Part shown: in pieces, positions 33,639-42,379 of the stretch | Numbering within the stretch: the first letter of the stretch is position 1 | Layout of the letters: each line of letters starts with the position of its first letter | Assembly (NCBI GenBank): GCA_045600205.1 | Contig: JAZRXM010000014.1 | Location: forward strand, 1 to 64,000 | Length of the DNA stretch: 64,000 bases | Origin: Firm-04 sp045600205 | GTDB taxonomy: Bacteria; Bacillota; Clostridia; Oscillospirales; Ruminococcaceae | Reading direction: 5' to 3' | The notes under the pieces: model-generated | Told to the model about the DNA's origin: nothing | Database searches by the model: none | What the model saw: only the letters and a program-made list of their open reading frames with translations | Made by a program: the position numbers and the translations under genes

Positions 33639-36600
33639 TTATTCCGTATCCTTTGTGAAGCAGACAAACTGCTTTCTGACTTGTTTTTCCTGAATAATCA
33701 CGCCATCACGTTCGGTCAGAGCAGGCGGTGTTTCCGTCAGCTGAAACAGCCCGTTGCCTACAAGACCGCCTCCAAGCCAGATGCCGGACGCATCAAACCA
33801 TGCACGGTTGTTTTCAATATCAAAGCTGTCCAGCGAGGTAATATCGTCAAGGTTCTGCACGATATGGAAATATGCGCCGCGCTCTGCGTGCATCTTCATC
33901 GGCGTATCACATATGATATAGTGATAGTGAATTTCAGGCAGCTCATTGATGATGCTTTTCAGATTCTGAATGGTTACGTTGCCGTCTGCGACCTTGCACG
34001 CTGCCTCAAACGATGGAATAATCACATAAACATGCTGTGCATCATAGCTTAACGCATACGTGCCGTCCTCGTTTCGGATGAGCTTGCTGCACCGCTCCTC
34101 TGCATCGGTTTTATAGCGCTGATTCCATGCGGCAAAATCCTCATCTGTAGCGTAGTACGCACAGCCTGCGGGAGGCTGTTTGCATTTTCCGGCAGCATCC
34201 AGCATCACAACCGATATGGTGTCATCGGCTGCAAATTGTTCCGCCAGATGATCCGCAAATGCTGCAATCTTCTGCTCGGATGCCGATGATACAAAGGTCA
34301 GATAATGCGCTGAAAAATCATAGTACACCGCTTTGCCCTCTGCCGTACCGACGGGCAGATGTGCCGCCCCGACACCTTCTACTGATACTTCTTCCGCAGC
34401 ATATTCCCGCCGTACAAAGGCTTCCGCACGTTTGCCGCTACTCTGCTTTTTCGCTTTTTCGCACAGCAGACGTACCTCTTTGCCTGCATCATAGCTGATC
34501 TCATCCGCATCATCGCCCTGCGCCTGATAATCGAAAATGCCGGCCGTCTGGAATTTGTATGTAATTTCATTTTCCTTGACAATACCGCTGCCCTCACACT
34601 CCGAAGGCGCAATATTGCCCGTTCTGCCAAGGATACTGACATAATCGCCGGGATCATTCATTTTCAGCATAAAGATCTGCTGAATATACTGTTTCAAACG
34701 ATAATTCGTATTGACGGAAACCGTACCGATGACCAGATATACACCGCGCTTGACGCCATCGCGTGCAATGGAGGTCAGCAGCGAGATGACACTGTCATCG
34801 TATTTTTCCGCAAATCCTGTATAATTGTTCAGCACCAGAACGATGTTCGGCAGCGTTTTGCCCGAATGCTTGCAGTATTCGGCATACTCGCCGCGATATT
34901 CCGAAAACAACTTGCTGCGTCGGGTGATCTCGTTGTTTATGCCGTTCAGCACAACACAGACATCGTCCTCATCTTCAGCAGTCACAACATCTCCGACCTG
35001 CGGTGCCTTACTGAACGCTTTCAAAAAACCTGCATCAAAATCCAGTACATAGAGATTCACCTGCGATGCGTCATAGGTATCAATCAGCGAATACAGCAGC
35101 GTAATGAACAGCATATCCAGACCGCTGCCCGCTGCACCGTATATCATCAGATTGCCCTTTTCGGAAAACGGTACGGTCATCAGTTCCTGAATCCGATTGT
35201 ACAGATCATCGCGCTTTCCGATGATCGGATTCAGAACAGGATAAGAACTGTTCTGGACAGGACGCTCTGCGTAGAGGCTTCTCAGCGACAGTTTTGCCGG
35301 GATCGGATTCAGCCACAGCGGTCTGATATCCATACCCTTTGCAAGGTCAATCAGATAGTTTCGAACAGCAACCAACTGCGATACCGCCTTTTTGCCGCCG
35401 TCGTTCTTTTTCTCCTGCTTACGCACTTTGCTGTACAGCACCGTGCCCGTATGATTGATGATTTCCACGGATTCCAAATCCTGCTTGATAAACTGATCTG
35501 TTTCCAGATAGTCTGCGCCGCACCATGCCGATTGCCCCATGCTGAATACTTCATTGTATCCGACCTGGAAGAAGAACCGACCTGTTGTTGCAATTTCCGC
35601 CGCATCCGGACAGTGAATGACCGCTCTGCTATCCTCTTTGTCCTGCACCTTCAGGCAGATTTTGAATCGGGAGTTACTCCAGATCTGTGGGCTGACAACG
35701 CTATCCGGCTTTTGCGTGGCAAGAATCAGGTGAACACCCAAACTTCTGCCGATACGTGCCGCACTGACCAGCAGATCCATAAAGTCTTCGCGGTCTGCTT
35801 TCAATTCCGCAAACTCATCGCATACAATGAACAGATGCGGCAGGGTTTCCAAATCTGCGCCCTCACGCCGCAGCTGCTGGTACTTATAGATATCCATGGT
35901 GCCTTCATTGGAAATTTTCCGCGCCTGTTTGAACAGCTTCTGACGGCGCTTCAGTTCTGTTTCGATGGAAATGCAGGCACGTTCAATAGTTGCGCCGTCC
36001 AGGTTCGTGACCGTACCGACTACATGCGGCAGCTGATACGTGACCTCTACGCTTTTTCCGTCGATCATTTCCTCTTTCACATCATAAAAGGCATCTGCCA
36101 GACCGCCGCCCTTGTAGTCCACAATGACGAATGCGACTTCCTCAGGGCTGTAATTCACCGCAAGTGACAGCAACAGCGTAATAATTGTTTCACTTTTACC
36201 GGAACCCGTTGTACCCGCAATCAATCCGTGCGGACCGTGGTATTTCTCGTGCATATCCATAAAGAACGTATCGCCCGATGGCAGCACACCGATCTCGGTT
36301 TGCAGGCTCTTGATTGGATTATGCTCCGCCCAGCGTGTCAGACTGTTGAGATGTTCCACCTTTGATACCTTGAACATTTCCAGAAATGTCAGCATGGACG
36401 GCAATTGCGTCTTTTCGTTCAGAATATCTAACCGAAGATTCGATATCGAATCGAGGAATTGACTGAATGGTGCCGTTTCAGCCACGCGGTAAGGTGTGAC
36501 CGCACGGGCAGTATTGTTTTGGCGGTCATAGAGCATACAATGGTCATCAGTAAGTTCAATGATCCAATCAGAATCGCTGTAATTGTGCATTCCGAATGCC

Positions 36601-38345
36601 GTCAGGAAACTGACGTTCAAAGATTTCCTGTGCTTCAGCATCACGGATATTACATCCATGCTGTCCATAGCTTTTTTATCCGTTGCAATCATCAGCAGTT
36701 TCGGATAGTCGCCGTCTTTGTTTTCCAAACGGGTATTGATTTCCTTTTCCAGTTCTGCGGCAAGTTCCTTTTTTTCATCCATGGATGCTGCTACATAACG
36801 GAATGTTCCAGCACTGTTCCATGTATGCGGCAGCCATTTGGTATACTCCATCGCTTCCTGTTCTTCCTCGCCAAACAGGAAAATGAGCTTCAGTTCATCG
36901 TAGGAATAGAGTGTTGCAAGCTGCACCACCAACTCCCGAATCATCTCCAGCGATGCATTCTGCGCCCCGCTGATACCGCAGATACAACCGTTATCCAGCG
37001 ACATCGTAATCGGCACATCTTCAAGAATATGCTCCTCATTGGCAAGCTGCATCATATCATAGCGCAGGTCATCCTTGAAAAACGCATCGGTGTTCTCGTT
37101 ACTTGTAACCTGCACCGTGGATTCGCATTTTCCGGTACCCAGCACCACATTCAGAAATTCCGAATCGTAAATGCTTTTGCTCCAGATGTATTTATCACGC
37201 TGCAGCACCCGTTCCATACACATGTCCACTGTCAGATATTTTCTGCGCAGATACGCCTGTTCGTTATCCATCATCACGCGAATGGAATCGCGCAGTTCCA
37301 TGATATAATTCTGATAGTCCTTACGGCGTTCAGCTTCCAGTTTCTTATTCTGTTTTTTCGAGTAAGAGCGATACAAAGTCGGCCACAGCAGCGTCGCAAT
37401 CAGCATACTGCCTGCCATCAGGAATGACGGCACAACCGAGGAAATATTCAGCGTTTCCCCATCCGAGGTCACATACAGACTGCCCAGAGTGTAAAACGCA
37501 AGCAGCAGCGTTGTAAAGCTCATAGTTAATCCCGGACCGAGTGACATAATCAACGGCTTGTCGTCAACCATATCTGTTTGATGCTCCGGCGGCAGCAGCT
37601 TGATTTCCGCCATTTCAGGCGGCTTTTCTCCCATATCAATCGTTCGGTAAAAATATTCCGTCACGGACGGCACTTTGTTCACAGGAATCTGCGGTGCGGC
37701 AAAGCATACCTTGCTGAGTTTCTTGCTGTGAACCGATTTGTCATAATCAATGTTCGCGGCGATAAAATCCGCGCAGATGATGAATTTATAGCCGACCAGA
37801 AATACTACATCCCCGATGTTCAACGAATGCACCGTACCACTTGGAATCCGTTTGTTATTGACATAGGTGCTGTTGCGGCTGTTACAGTCCGTCACATACC
37901 ATCTGCCATCACGGAGTCCCAGTTCTGCGTGATTGCCCGAAATATATGAATCATCCAGAATGATATCATTTTCCTTGCGTTTCCCGATACGGATAATCGG
38001 ATTCGGCTCTTTCGGGTCACGGAAGCAAATTTTGACATATTTGTTTTTCTCTGCCCGAATCGTTTCGACGATCAGGGTACACTTCACCCCGCCCGCTTGG
38101 ATGACCAACACATCATCGGCATCCAGCGTTGCCTGCTGCACCTCGTTGAGAACGTCATTTTCCGTCATGTGGTAAAGCTGATACTGCCTGCCTGCGGAGA
38201 TCACCCACTGATTTTCAATGCCGTCAATATAGATATCCTCCTGCAAATCGTGCTGGCTGTGATTGAGCGAATAGCGTCCCATTCTGCGGTCGGGCAAAAC
38301 GGTCGTATTCATATCATCATTCTGCAAAAATGTAATCAGAAGCAT
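33639..38345 (-). CDS. essC: EssC-like FHA/FtsK-SpoIIIE secretion ATPase
   Basis: Motor of a type VII(b)-like secretion system, about 1568 residues from ATG 38345 behind GGAGG; a TTG three codons upstream sits too close to that site. Order: two N-terminal FHA-type modules, the second with the classic ILDDSYISGNHAEL and NSRNSTYVNN (about 130-170); two membrane helices (about 268-330); then FtsK/SpoIIIE domains. The first has an intact Walker A GTTGSGKS (about 711-718) and Walker B LFIVCDEF (about 838). The second reads GAAGSGLDM near 1072 and lacks the P-loop Lys; the third is more degenerate. It lies 21 bp after the yukD-like gene and is followed by WXG100 substrates. Confidence 0.93.
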   Translation of the reverse strand: MLLITFLQNDDMNTTVLPDRRMGRYSLNHSQHDLQEDIYIDGIENQWVISAGRQYQLYHMTENDVLNEVQQATLDADDVLVIQAGGVKCTLIVETIRAEKNKYVKICFRDPKEPNPIIRIGKRKENDIILDDSYISGNHAELGLRDGRWYVTDCNSRNSTYVNNKRIPSGTVHSLNIGDVVFLVGYKFIICADFIAANIDYDKSVHSKKLSKVCFAAPQIPVNKVPSVTEYFYRTIDMGEKPPEMAEIKLLPPEHQTDMVDDKPLIMSLGPGLTMSFTTLLLAFYTLGSLYVTSDGETLNISSVVPSFLMAGSMLIATLLWPTLYRSYSKKQNKKLEAERRKDYQNYIMELRDSIRVMMDNEQAYLRRKYLTVDMCMERVLQRDKYIWSKSIYDSEFLNVVLGTGKCESTVQVTSNENTDAFFKDDLRYDMMQLANEEHILEDVPITMSLDNGCICGISGAQNASLEMIRELVVQLATLYSYDELKLIFLFGEEEQEAMEYTKWLPHTWNSAGTFRYVAASMDEKKELAAELEKEINTRLENKDGDYPKLLMIATDKKAMDSMDVISVMLKHRKSLNVSFLTAFGMHNYSDSDWIIELTDDHCMLYDRQNNTARAVTPYRVAETAPFSQFLDSISNLRLDILNEKTQLPSMLTFLEMFKVSKVEHLNSLTRWAEHNPIKSLQTEIGVLPSGDTFFMDMHEKYHGPHGLIAGTTGSGKSETIITLLLSLAVNYSPEEVAFVIVDYKGGGLADAFYDVKEEMIDGKSVEVTYQLPHVVGTVTNLDGATIERACISIETELKRRQKLFKQARKISNEGTMDIYKYQQLRREGADLETLPHLFIVCDEFAELKADREDFMDLLVSAARIGRSLGVHLILATQKPDSVVSPQIWSNSRFKICLKVQDKEDSRAVIHCPDAAEIATTGRFFFQVGYNEVFSMGQSAWCGADYLETDQFIKQDLESVEIINHTGTVLYSKVRKQEKKNDGGKKAVSQLVAVRNYLIDLAKGMDIRPLWLNPIPAKLSLRSLYAERPVQNSSYPVLNPIIGKRDDLYNRIQELMTVPFSEKGNLMIYGAAGSGLDMLFITLLYSLIDTYDASQVNLYVLDFDAGFLKAFSKAPQVGDVVTAEDEDDVCVVLNGINNEITRRSKLFSEYRGEYAEYCKHSGKTLPNIVLVLNNYTGFAEKYDDSVISLLTSIARDGVKRGVYLVIGTVSVNTNYRLKQYIQQIFMLKMNDPGDYVSILGRTGNIAPSECEGSGIVKENEITYKFQTAGIFDYQAQGDDADEISYDAGKEVRLLCEKAKKQSSGKRAEAFVRREYAAEEVSVEGVGAAHLPVGTAEGKAVYYDFSAHYLTFVSSASEQKIAAFADHLAEQFAADDTISVVMLDAAGKCKQPPAGCAYYATDEDFAAWNQRYKTDAEERCSKLIRNEDGTYALSYDAQHVYVIIPSFEAACKVADGNVTIQNLKSIINELPEIHYHYIICDTPMKMHAERGAYFHIVQNLDDITSLDSFDIENNRAWFDASGIWLGGGLVGNGLFQLTETPPALTERDGVIIQEKQVRKQFVCFTKDTE

Positions 38346-38366
38346 CGGTTTCAACCTCCATTCCGT

Positions 38367-38618
38367 TCAGACAAACATCAACTGCGTTCTGTTGCAGATA
38401 CCCAATTCTTTCAGGGTTTTATCCTGCGGCAGACTTTCGCCCTGATCGCGGAAACAGAGTATATTCACATCGCCCTTGCAGTAAAGCCCGTTGGCGGCAT
38501 CCGAAAAAAGTTCGCCCAGCAGCGCAGCTGCATCACAGACATACATTTCCTCAGGGATCCGCACATCATAGGTCTTACCGTTTGCAGGCAGATAAACTTG
38601 GACAATCATCGTATTCAT
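38367..38618 (-). CDS. YukD/EsaB-like ubiquitin-fold protein
   Basis: 83 residues: MIVQVYLPANGKTYDVRIPEEMYVCDAAALL and a C-terminal LPQDKTLKELGICNRTQLMFV, the pattern of a beta-grasp (ubiquitin-like) fold as in YukD of Bacillus and EsaB of Staphylococcus, small cytosolic parts of type VIIb systems. It is encoded directly before essC. A 14-bp inverted repeat separates it from the gene upstream. There is no C-terminal di-Gly, so it is not a conjugated modifier. Start at ATG 38618 has GAAAGGAAAA as ribosome site; a second in-frame ATG three codons later is possible. Confidence 0.82.
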   Translation of the reverse strand: MNTMIVQVYLPANGKTYDVRIPEEMYVCDAAALLGELFSDAANGLYCKGDVNILCFRDQGESLPQDKTLKELGICNRTQLMFV

Positions 38619-38638
38619 GCGTCGATTTTCCTTTCAAG

Positions 38639-38686
38639 AAAAAGCTGTCAGATGCGATTCGCATTTCGGCATTCTGACAGCTTTTT
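38639..38686 (-). terminator. Terminator-like hairpin inside the secretion operon
   Basis: Perfect 14-bp arms AAAAAGCTGTCAGA/TCTGACAGCTTTTT around a 20-nt loop, ending on the minus strand in CTTTTTCTTG. It lies between the replication-initiator-like gene and yukD and would reduce read-through into essC. Confidence 0.75.
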
Positions 38687-38695
38687 TCGGTATAA

Positions 38696-39667
38696 TTATG
38701 CTCTGGACACTTTATTTTTCTTGCGTTTCAGTTCGGGATACGCAAACCATTTGATTTTGATCAGCAAACCATAGAAAATATGGTAATTGAAATTTTCCAG
38801 TTCCTCATCCGTCAGGCGGATGCCGTTGGAATGACAATATTCCCATCGCAGCGTATCGGAAAGTTCATTCATATCCCGTTCAAACGGCTCAATGATCCTG
38901 CGGTTCACGGCACGGTCAGAATTCAGCACTTCCTCATAGGACGGCAATTCCGGCGTACTGCTCAGCAGTGTTTTCACGCTCAGGGTATCGGCATTCTTCT
39001 TAAAATAGTTCATTTTCTTATGTTCCGCGATCTTTTTCAGAAAATAATAACTGTTGGGATTCTTTTTCAGATTGATGCGGAACAGTTTCTCAGGATAATG
39101 CATTACGGGCATTGTTTTCATGATGATGAAAAACTCATCGCTGAATGTGAAGAAAATGATATTGTTCTTGATTTTCACATCGCGGCAAAGCTTGATGTCC
39201 TGCATACTCTGCTCACGATTGGAGGACTTCTGAAAACTCACACGCATATTCAGCAGCGTTTTCAGATCTGCATTGACCTGCTTGCGCATTTCCGTAGTAT
39301 TTTTCAGCTCGCAAAGCCGCATATATTCATCCAGCGACAGCGATACAACAGGCTCTTTCGAACCCATTTCCGTAAACTTGATCATCAGCGCGTCGGCAAG
39401 GCGATGCGTAGTCGTCTTTAAGCCTGCACCCAAATCGGAAAGATGCTCAAACGACAGTTTCAGATTATCTTTTTCAATGCAGATTCCCTCATTCGCGCTG
39501 TCTTCGACCGTTTTGGGCGTAATTTTCAGTGTAGCCAGCTTGTTTAGTGCGGAGGACTGCTTCATGATCCGAAATGTGTTTCTGGATACCGAATTGACTT
39601 GCAGACTGGTTTCCAGTACTTCACCGACCGATGACGATACGCCGTCAATTCCCTTTTCAAATCCCAT
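38696..39667 (-). CDS. Replication-initiator-like (Rep_3-type winged-helix) protein in the secretion locus
   Basis: 323 residues, soluble and basic. The middle and C-terminal parts resemble plasmid replication initiators with two winged-helix domains: LFRINLKKNPNSYYFLKKIAEHKKMN, then SVKTLLSSTPELPSYEEVLNSDRAVNRRIIEPFERDMNEL and a basic end (KRKKNKVSRA). Rep-type proteins bind iterons; here none are visible and the gene is inside a chromosomal operon. It overlaps the 39667-40626 gene by one base (ATGA type), showing they are translated together. Perhaps a DNA-binding regulator of the locus. The family call is by pattern only; conserved hypothetical is the safe alternative. Confidence 0.5.
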   Translation of the reverse strand: MGFEKGIDGVSSSVGEVLETSLQVNSVSRNTFRIMKQSSALNKLATLKITPKTVEDSANEGICIEKDNLKLSFEHLSDLGAGLKTTTHRLADALMIKFTEMGSKEPVVSLSLDEYMRLCELKNTTEMRKQVNADLKTLLNMRVSFQKSSNREQSMQDIKLCRDVKIKNNIIFFTFSDEFFIIMKTMPVMHYPEKLFRINLKKNPNSYYFLKKIAEHKKMNYFKKNADTLSVKTLLSSTPELPSYEEVLNSDRAVNRRIIEPFERDMNELSDTLRWEYCHSNGIRLTDEELENFNYHIFYGLLIKIKWFAYPELKRKKNKVSRA

Positions 39668-40626
39668 TATGCGCTCCGTTCCGGCAACAGTGCTTTTGCA
39701 AGCTCGGTCAGAGCGGTACGAAATACGGAAATATCCTGCAATGCCACTCGGACTGCCTGAATGTTTGCTTCGGGAATAACCAGCGCATCCGTTTCAATGC
39801 GTGCAAATATCCGCGATAGAATGCGCTTTTTATTTTCGTACTCTTCGCCTTCTCCTGCGATTTCATCTTCCATTGCATCACGCTGCGCATTGAAATCTGC
39901 AATCTGGGAAAGCAATTCCTGTGTGTCGGTACAGAATATGGTAAATTCCGGAATCCCGATGCGCTCTGCGATCAGCTCAAACAGTTTGTTGTACGCATTC
40001 TGATAACGAATGCCGTCAAACATCAGGTCTTCACGGAAATAGCGGAGTTTATCCTGCATAGTTTCCGCATGCTCCAGACTCATCATCTCCTGAAAACAAT
40101 CAATTTCAGGCTCGATGAAATGGTCATTGATATCCAGACATTTCGGTCTGCAAGGGAAATCATTTGCGACAATTGCAACTCCGCGCAGTCTGGCAAGTTC
40201 GCCCGGAGAAGTCATCTCCTGAAACTGCGTTTCCGTCATGATCATCGGCAGCATTTCGATCATTCTTCTGGCATGCTCGACCTGCTGTGCCTGTGTCATA
40301 TACATCAGCAGCCGACAAAAACCGTTTTGCGCCTGCTGATTATACGCATACGAAATTGCCTGCGCGTACTTCACAAAATTCTGAAGCTGCACATAGCATT
40401 CCAGCACATCCGCTTCCTCTACCGATTCAATGCGCTCCATCAGTGCATCCAGATCTTCCTGAGAAAGCGGCTCTGCCTCTGCCATATCGGCATTGCCAAG
40501 CTGTTGACGGTACATACAGATATCATTCGAAATCAGCAGTTTTCCGATATCTTCGCCGCAAATCTGCTCTTTCTGCATCAGGTCACTCAAAGATACCATA
40601 CAATCACCCGTTCTTTTTTCTTCCAT
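39667..40626 (-). CDS. Conserved hypothetical protein of the secretion operon
   Basis: 319 residues, no membrane segment and no signal peptide, mostly helical and acidic. The N-terminal 60 residues contain EPLSQEDLDALMERIESVEEADV; the middle has a helix-rich block (HARRMIEMLPMIMTETQFQEMTSPGELARLRG), and the C-terminal part ends in coiled-coil-like helices (SQIADFNAQRDAMEDEIAGEGEEY). Nothing catalytic is seen. It starts 3 bp after the FHA protein gene and overlaps the next by one base, so it is made in step with both. Perhaps a cytosolic partner of the FHA protein. Not a family I recognise. Confidence 0.65.
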   Translation of the reverse strand: MEEKRTGDCMVSLSDLMQKEQICGEDIGKLLISNDICMYRQQLGNADMAEAEPLSQEDLDALMERIESVEEADVLECYVQLQNFVKYAQAISYAYNQQAQNGFCRLLMYMTQAQQVEHARRMIEMLPMIMTETQFQEMTSPGELARLRGVAIVANDFPCRPKCLDINDHFIEPEIDCFQEMMSLEHAETMQDKLRYFREDLMFDGIRYQNAYNKLFELIAERIGIPEFTIFCTDTQELLSQIADFNAQRDAMEDEIAGEGEEYENKKRILSRIFARIETDALVIPEANIQAVRVALQDISVFRTALTELAKALLPERSA

Positions 40627-40629
40627 TAT

Positions 40630-42030
40630 TTATATCAGCGTGTCGATGCGGAACGAGTATTTCTCACCCGCTGCCGTAATCGTACACCCCGAAAACAATT
40701 CTGCTTTTCTGCCAGACGAAATTTCCAGACTTTCCAGATACATGCTTTCCTCTGCAAGATTTTCGAGAAACAGTGCCTTTCTGTCCCCAACCAGCTCACT
40801 GGTCAGCACCATGCCTGCGATCTCCGCACTTTGGAACGGAAAGCCCGTAATCTGCATGGTGGTCTGGTCGGATAGTTTTGTCAGATACGCATACACTTTG
40901 CCCGTATCCTTTGCTGCCGTTTCCTGTCTGCCAGTCGCGATCACGGTCGTAGGGGCATAACCCTGCTCCTCATCCGCATTGCTTCCCATCACGCTGAACG
41001 TACAGCATATGCTGTCAAAAAAGAGCTTGTCGCCGGATTTCAGTTCCGCATAGGATATCTTGTTCTGCTTATCATTCAAAAATGTTCCGTTCGAGGACGT
41101 ATCCTGAACGAAAAACTTGCCGCCCTGCTCCGTGATGACCGCATGCTCACCGGATATCGTCGGTTCGGCAATGACCATGTCATTTTTCTGCTTTCTGCCA
41201 ATGTGGTACGGAAAATGATCGATCATAAAACGATCCCCGTTTTCACGCACCAGACAAATCTCCGTTTTTCTGATACGTACAACTGTATTGCCGGAATTTT
41301 CAAAATCATTCACCGACACTTGCGGCTCACTGCTGCTTCGCACAATCTGCTCATTGATGGAAAAACTCGGATTTTTTGCCAGTTCCGCAGTATTTTCCTG
41401 CACTGCTTCTCTGCTGATATCCAAAGAATTCATCTGATTGGAATTGAAAAAATGCACCAGAGAATCAGGCGTAAAACAACTCACGCCGTTCTTTCCGGAT
41501 CTTCCCTCAAAACTGCTGAGATATTTCTCATACTGATTCATATAGTTGCCATCAGAAATGATGATGTTTTTTGCGCTCTTGTGAATCTGATTCAGACAAC
41601 CCGGAATATCATCGCAAACATAATGCTGATTCATCAGCGGCAAATAAATCATGAGAATTTTTCGGCTGATATTGTGAAAATACATGTATTTCGGATCACA
41701 CACCAGATTGTCCGTCGAAAAATGCGAACGATGACAAAATGATATGGTCTTCTGAATTCCCGATATAATTTCAAAATACTGCTCCTGCCGCAGTTCCGAT
41801 TTGAGATATTCCGACAAGGAGGTCAATCCGCTGATATCATATCCAATTTTGTTGGTATTCGCCGTTTTCGTACATTGAAACGGCAGGAAATATTCCCGAT
41901 AAGCCTCATTGACCAAGGTCTGCACCTGAGAATAGTTGATTGCCTCTTTTTTTCGGACGGAAAATACCAGAAAAGTTTTATTTTCAGAATACACCGTCTG
42001 AAACGCACAGAAACGCTGAAGCGAATTCAT
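40630..42030 (-). CDS. FHA-domain protein with DUF6382-like N-terminus
   Basis: 466 residues, first gene of the secretion operon. The N-terminal half (about 1-190) resembles DUF6382, a domain found before FHA domains in Firmicutes secretion loci; I compare it, with caution, to the pseudokinase-like start of EssB/YukC. The C-terminal FHA domain (about 265-340) shows GRKQKNDMVIAEPTISGEHAVI and DTSSNGTFLNDKQ, including the Arg, Ser/His and Asn residues that read phospho-Thr. About 115 further residues follow. There is no membrane helix, unlike true EssB. It probably binds a phosphorylated partner of the kinase in the same locus. Ribosome site GGGAGG before ATG 42030. Confidence 0.82.
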   Translation of the reverse strand: MNSLQRFCAFQTVYSENKTFLVFSVRKKEAINYSQVQTLVNEAYREYFLPFQCTKTANTNKIGYDISGLTSLSEYLKSELRQEQYFEIISGIQKTISFCHRSHFSTDNLVCDPKYMYFHNISRKILMIYLPLMNQHYVCDDIPGCLNQIHKSAKNIIISDGNYMNQYEKYLSSFEGRSGKNGVSCFTPDSLVHFFNSNQMNSLDISREAVQENTAELAKNPSFSINEQIVRSSSEPQVSVNDFENSGNTVVRIRKTEICLVRENGDRFMIDHFPYHIGRKQKNDMVIAEPTISGEHAVITEQGGKFFVQDTSSNGTFLNDKQNKISYAELKSGDKLFFDSICCTFSVMGSNADEEQGYAPTTVIATGRQETAAKDTGKVYAYLTKLSDQTTMQITGFPFQSAEIAGMVLTSELVGDRKALFLENLAEESMYLESLEISSGRKAELFSGCTITAAGEKYSFRIDTLI

Positions 42031-42077
42031 CGGAACAATCCTCCCTTCGCTCGATTTTTTGCAAACATATCATTTAT

Positions 42078-42106
42078 ATTATATGGCATCTTTCAATAAT
42101 TGTCAA
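42078..42106 (-). promoter_or_regulatory. Consensus promoter of the secretion operon
   Basis: Minus strand TTGACA (42101-42106), 17-bp spacer, TATAAT (42078-42083): perfect sigma-A consensus, 48 bp before the FHA gene. Confidence 0.92.
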
Positions 42107-42324
42107 TATATTTATTGCGGCATCTACCGCATCAGCAACCAAAATTCGCGCAATTCGAACAGTAAAAAACAGCAAAAGAGTGGGTATCGCACAGCATTTT
42201 TCATGGTGAAAAACAGCACAAAATAAAATTGCTTGTGAAAATACGTCGATTTTCGTAAGCTTTCTTTCTATAATATTTAAAATATAAAGTTTGCAGTATT
42301 CCGGAAATGCCCTTTTTCGATTTA
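42107..42324. other. AT-rich divergent intergenic region
   Basis: About 220 bp between the two divergent promoters, with runs such as TATAATATTTAAAATATAAAG near 42270. No gene. A shared regulator binding here is possible. Confidence 0.5.
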
Positions 42325-42333
42325 TGCTATAAT
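42325..42333 (+). promoter_or_regulatory. Extended -10 promoter of the caspase-like lipoprotein gene
   Basis: TGCTATAAT, 46 bp before the start codon at 42380; no good -35 box. Confidence 0.65.
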
Positions 42334-42379
42334 GAATACATCTTCGGAAAGCCCATTCTATTTTTACGGAGGAACGATT

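Noticed and set aside
22806..42030. Secretion locus as a recently acquired plasmid-derived island, suggested by the Rep-like gene
   Set aside because: No integrase, transposase, direct repeats, iterons or partition genes were seen; base composition does not shift clearly except in short intergenic gaps.
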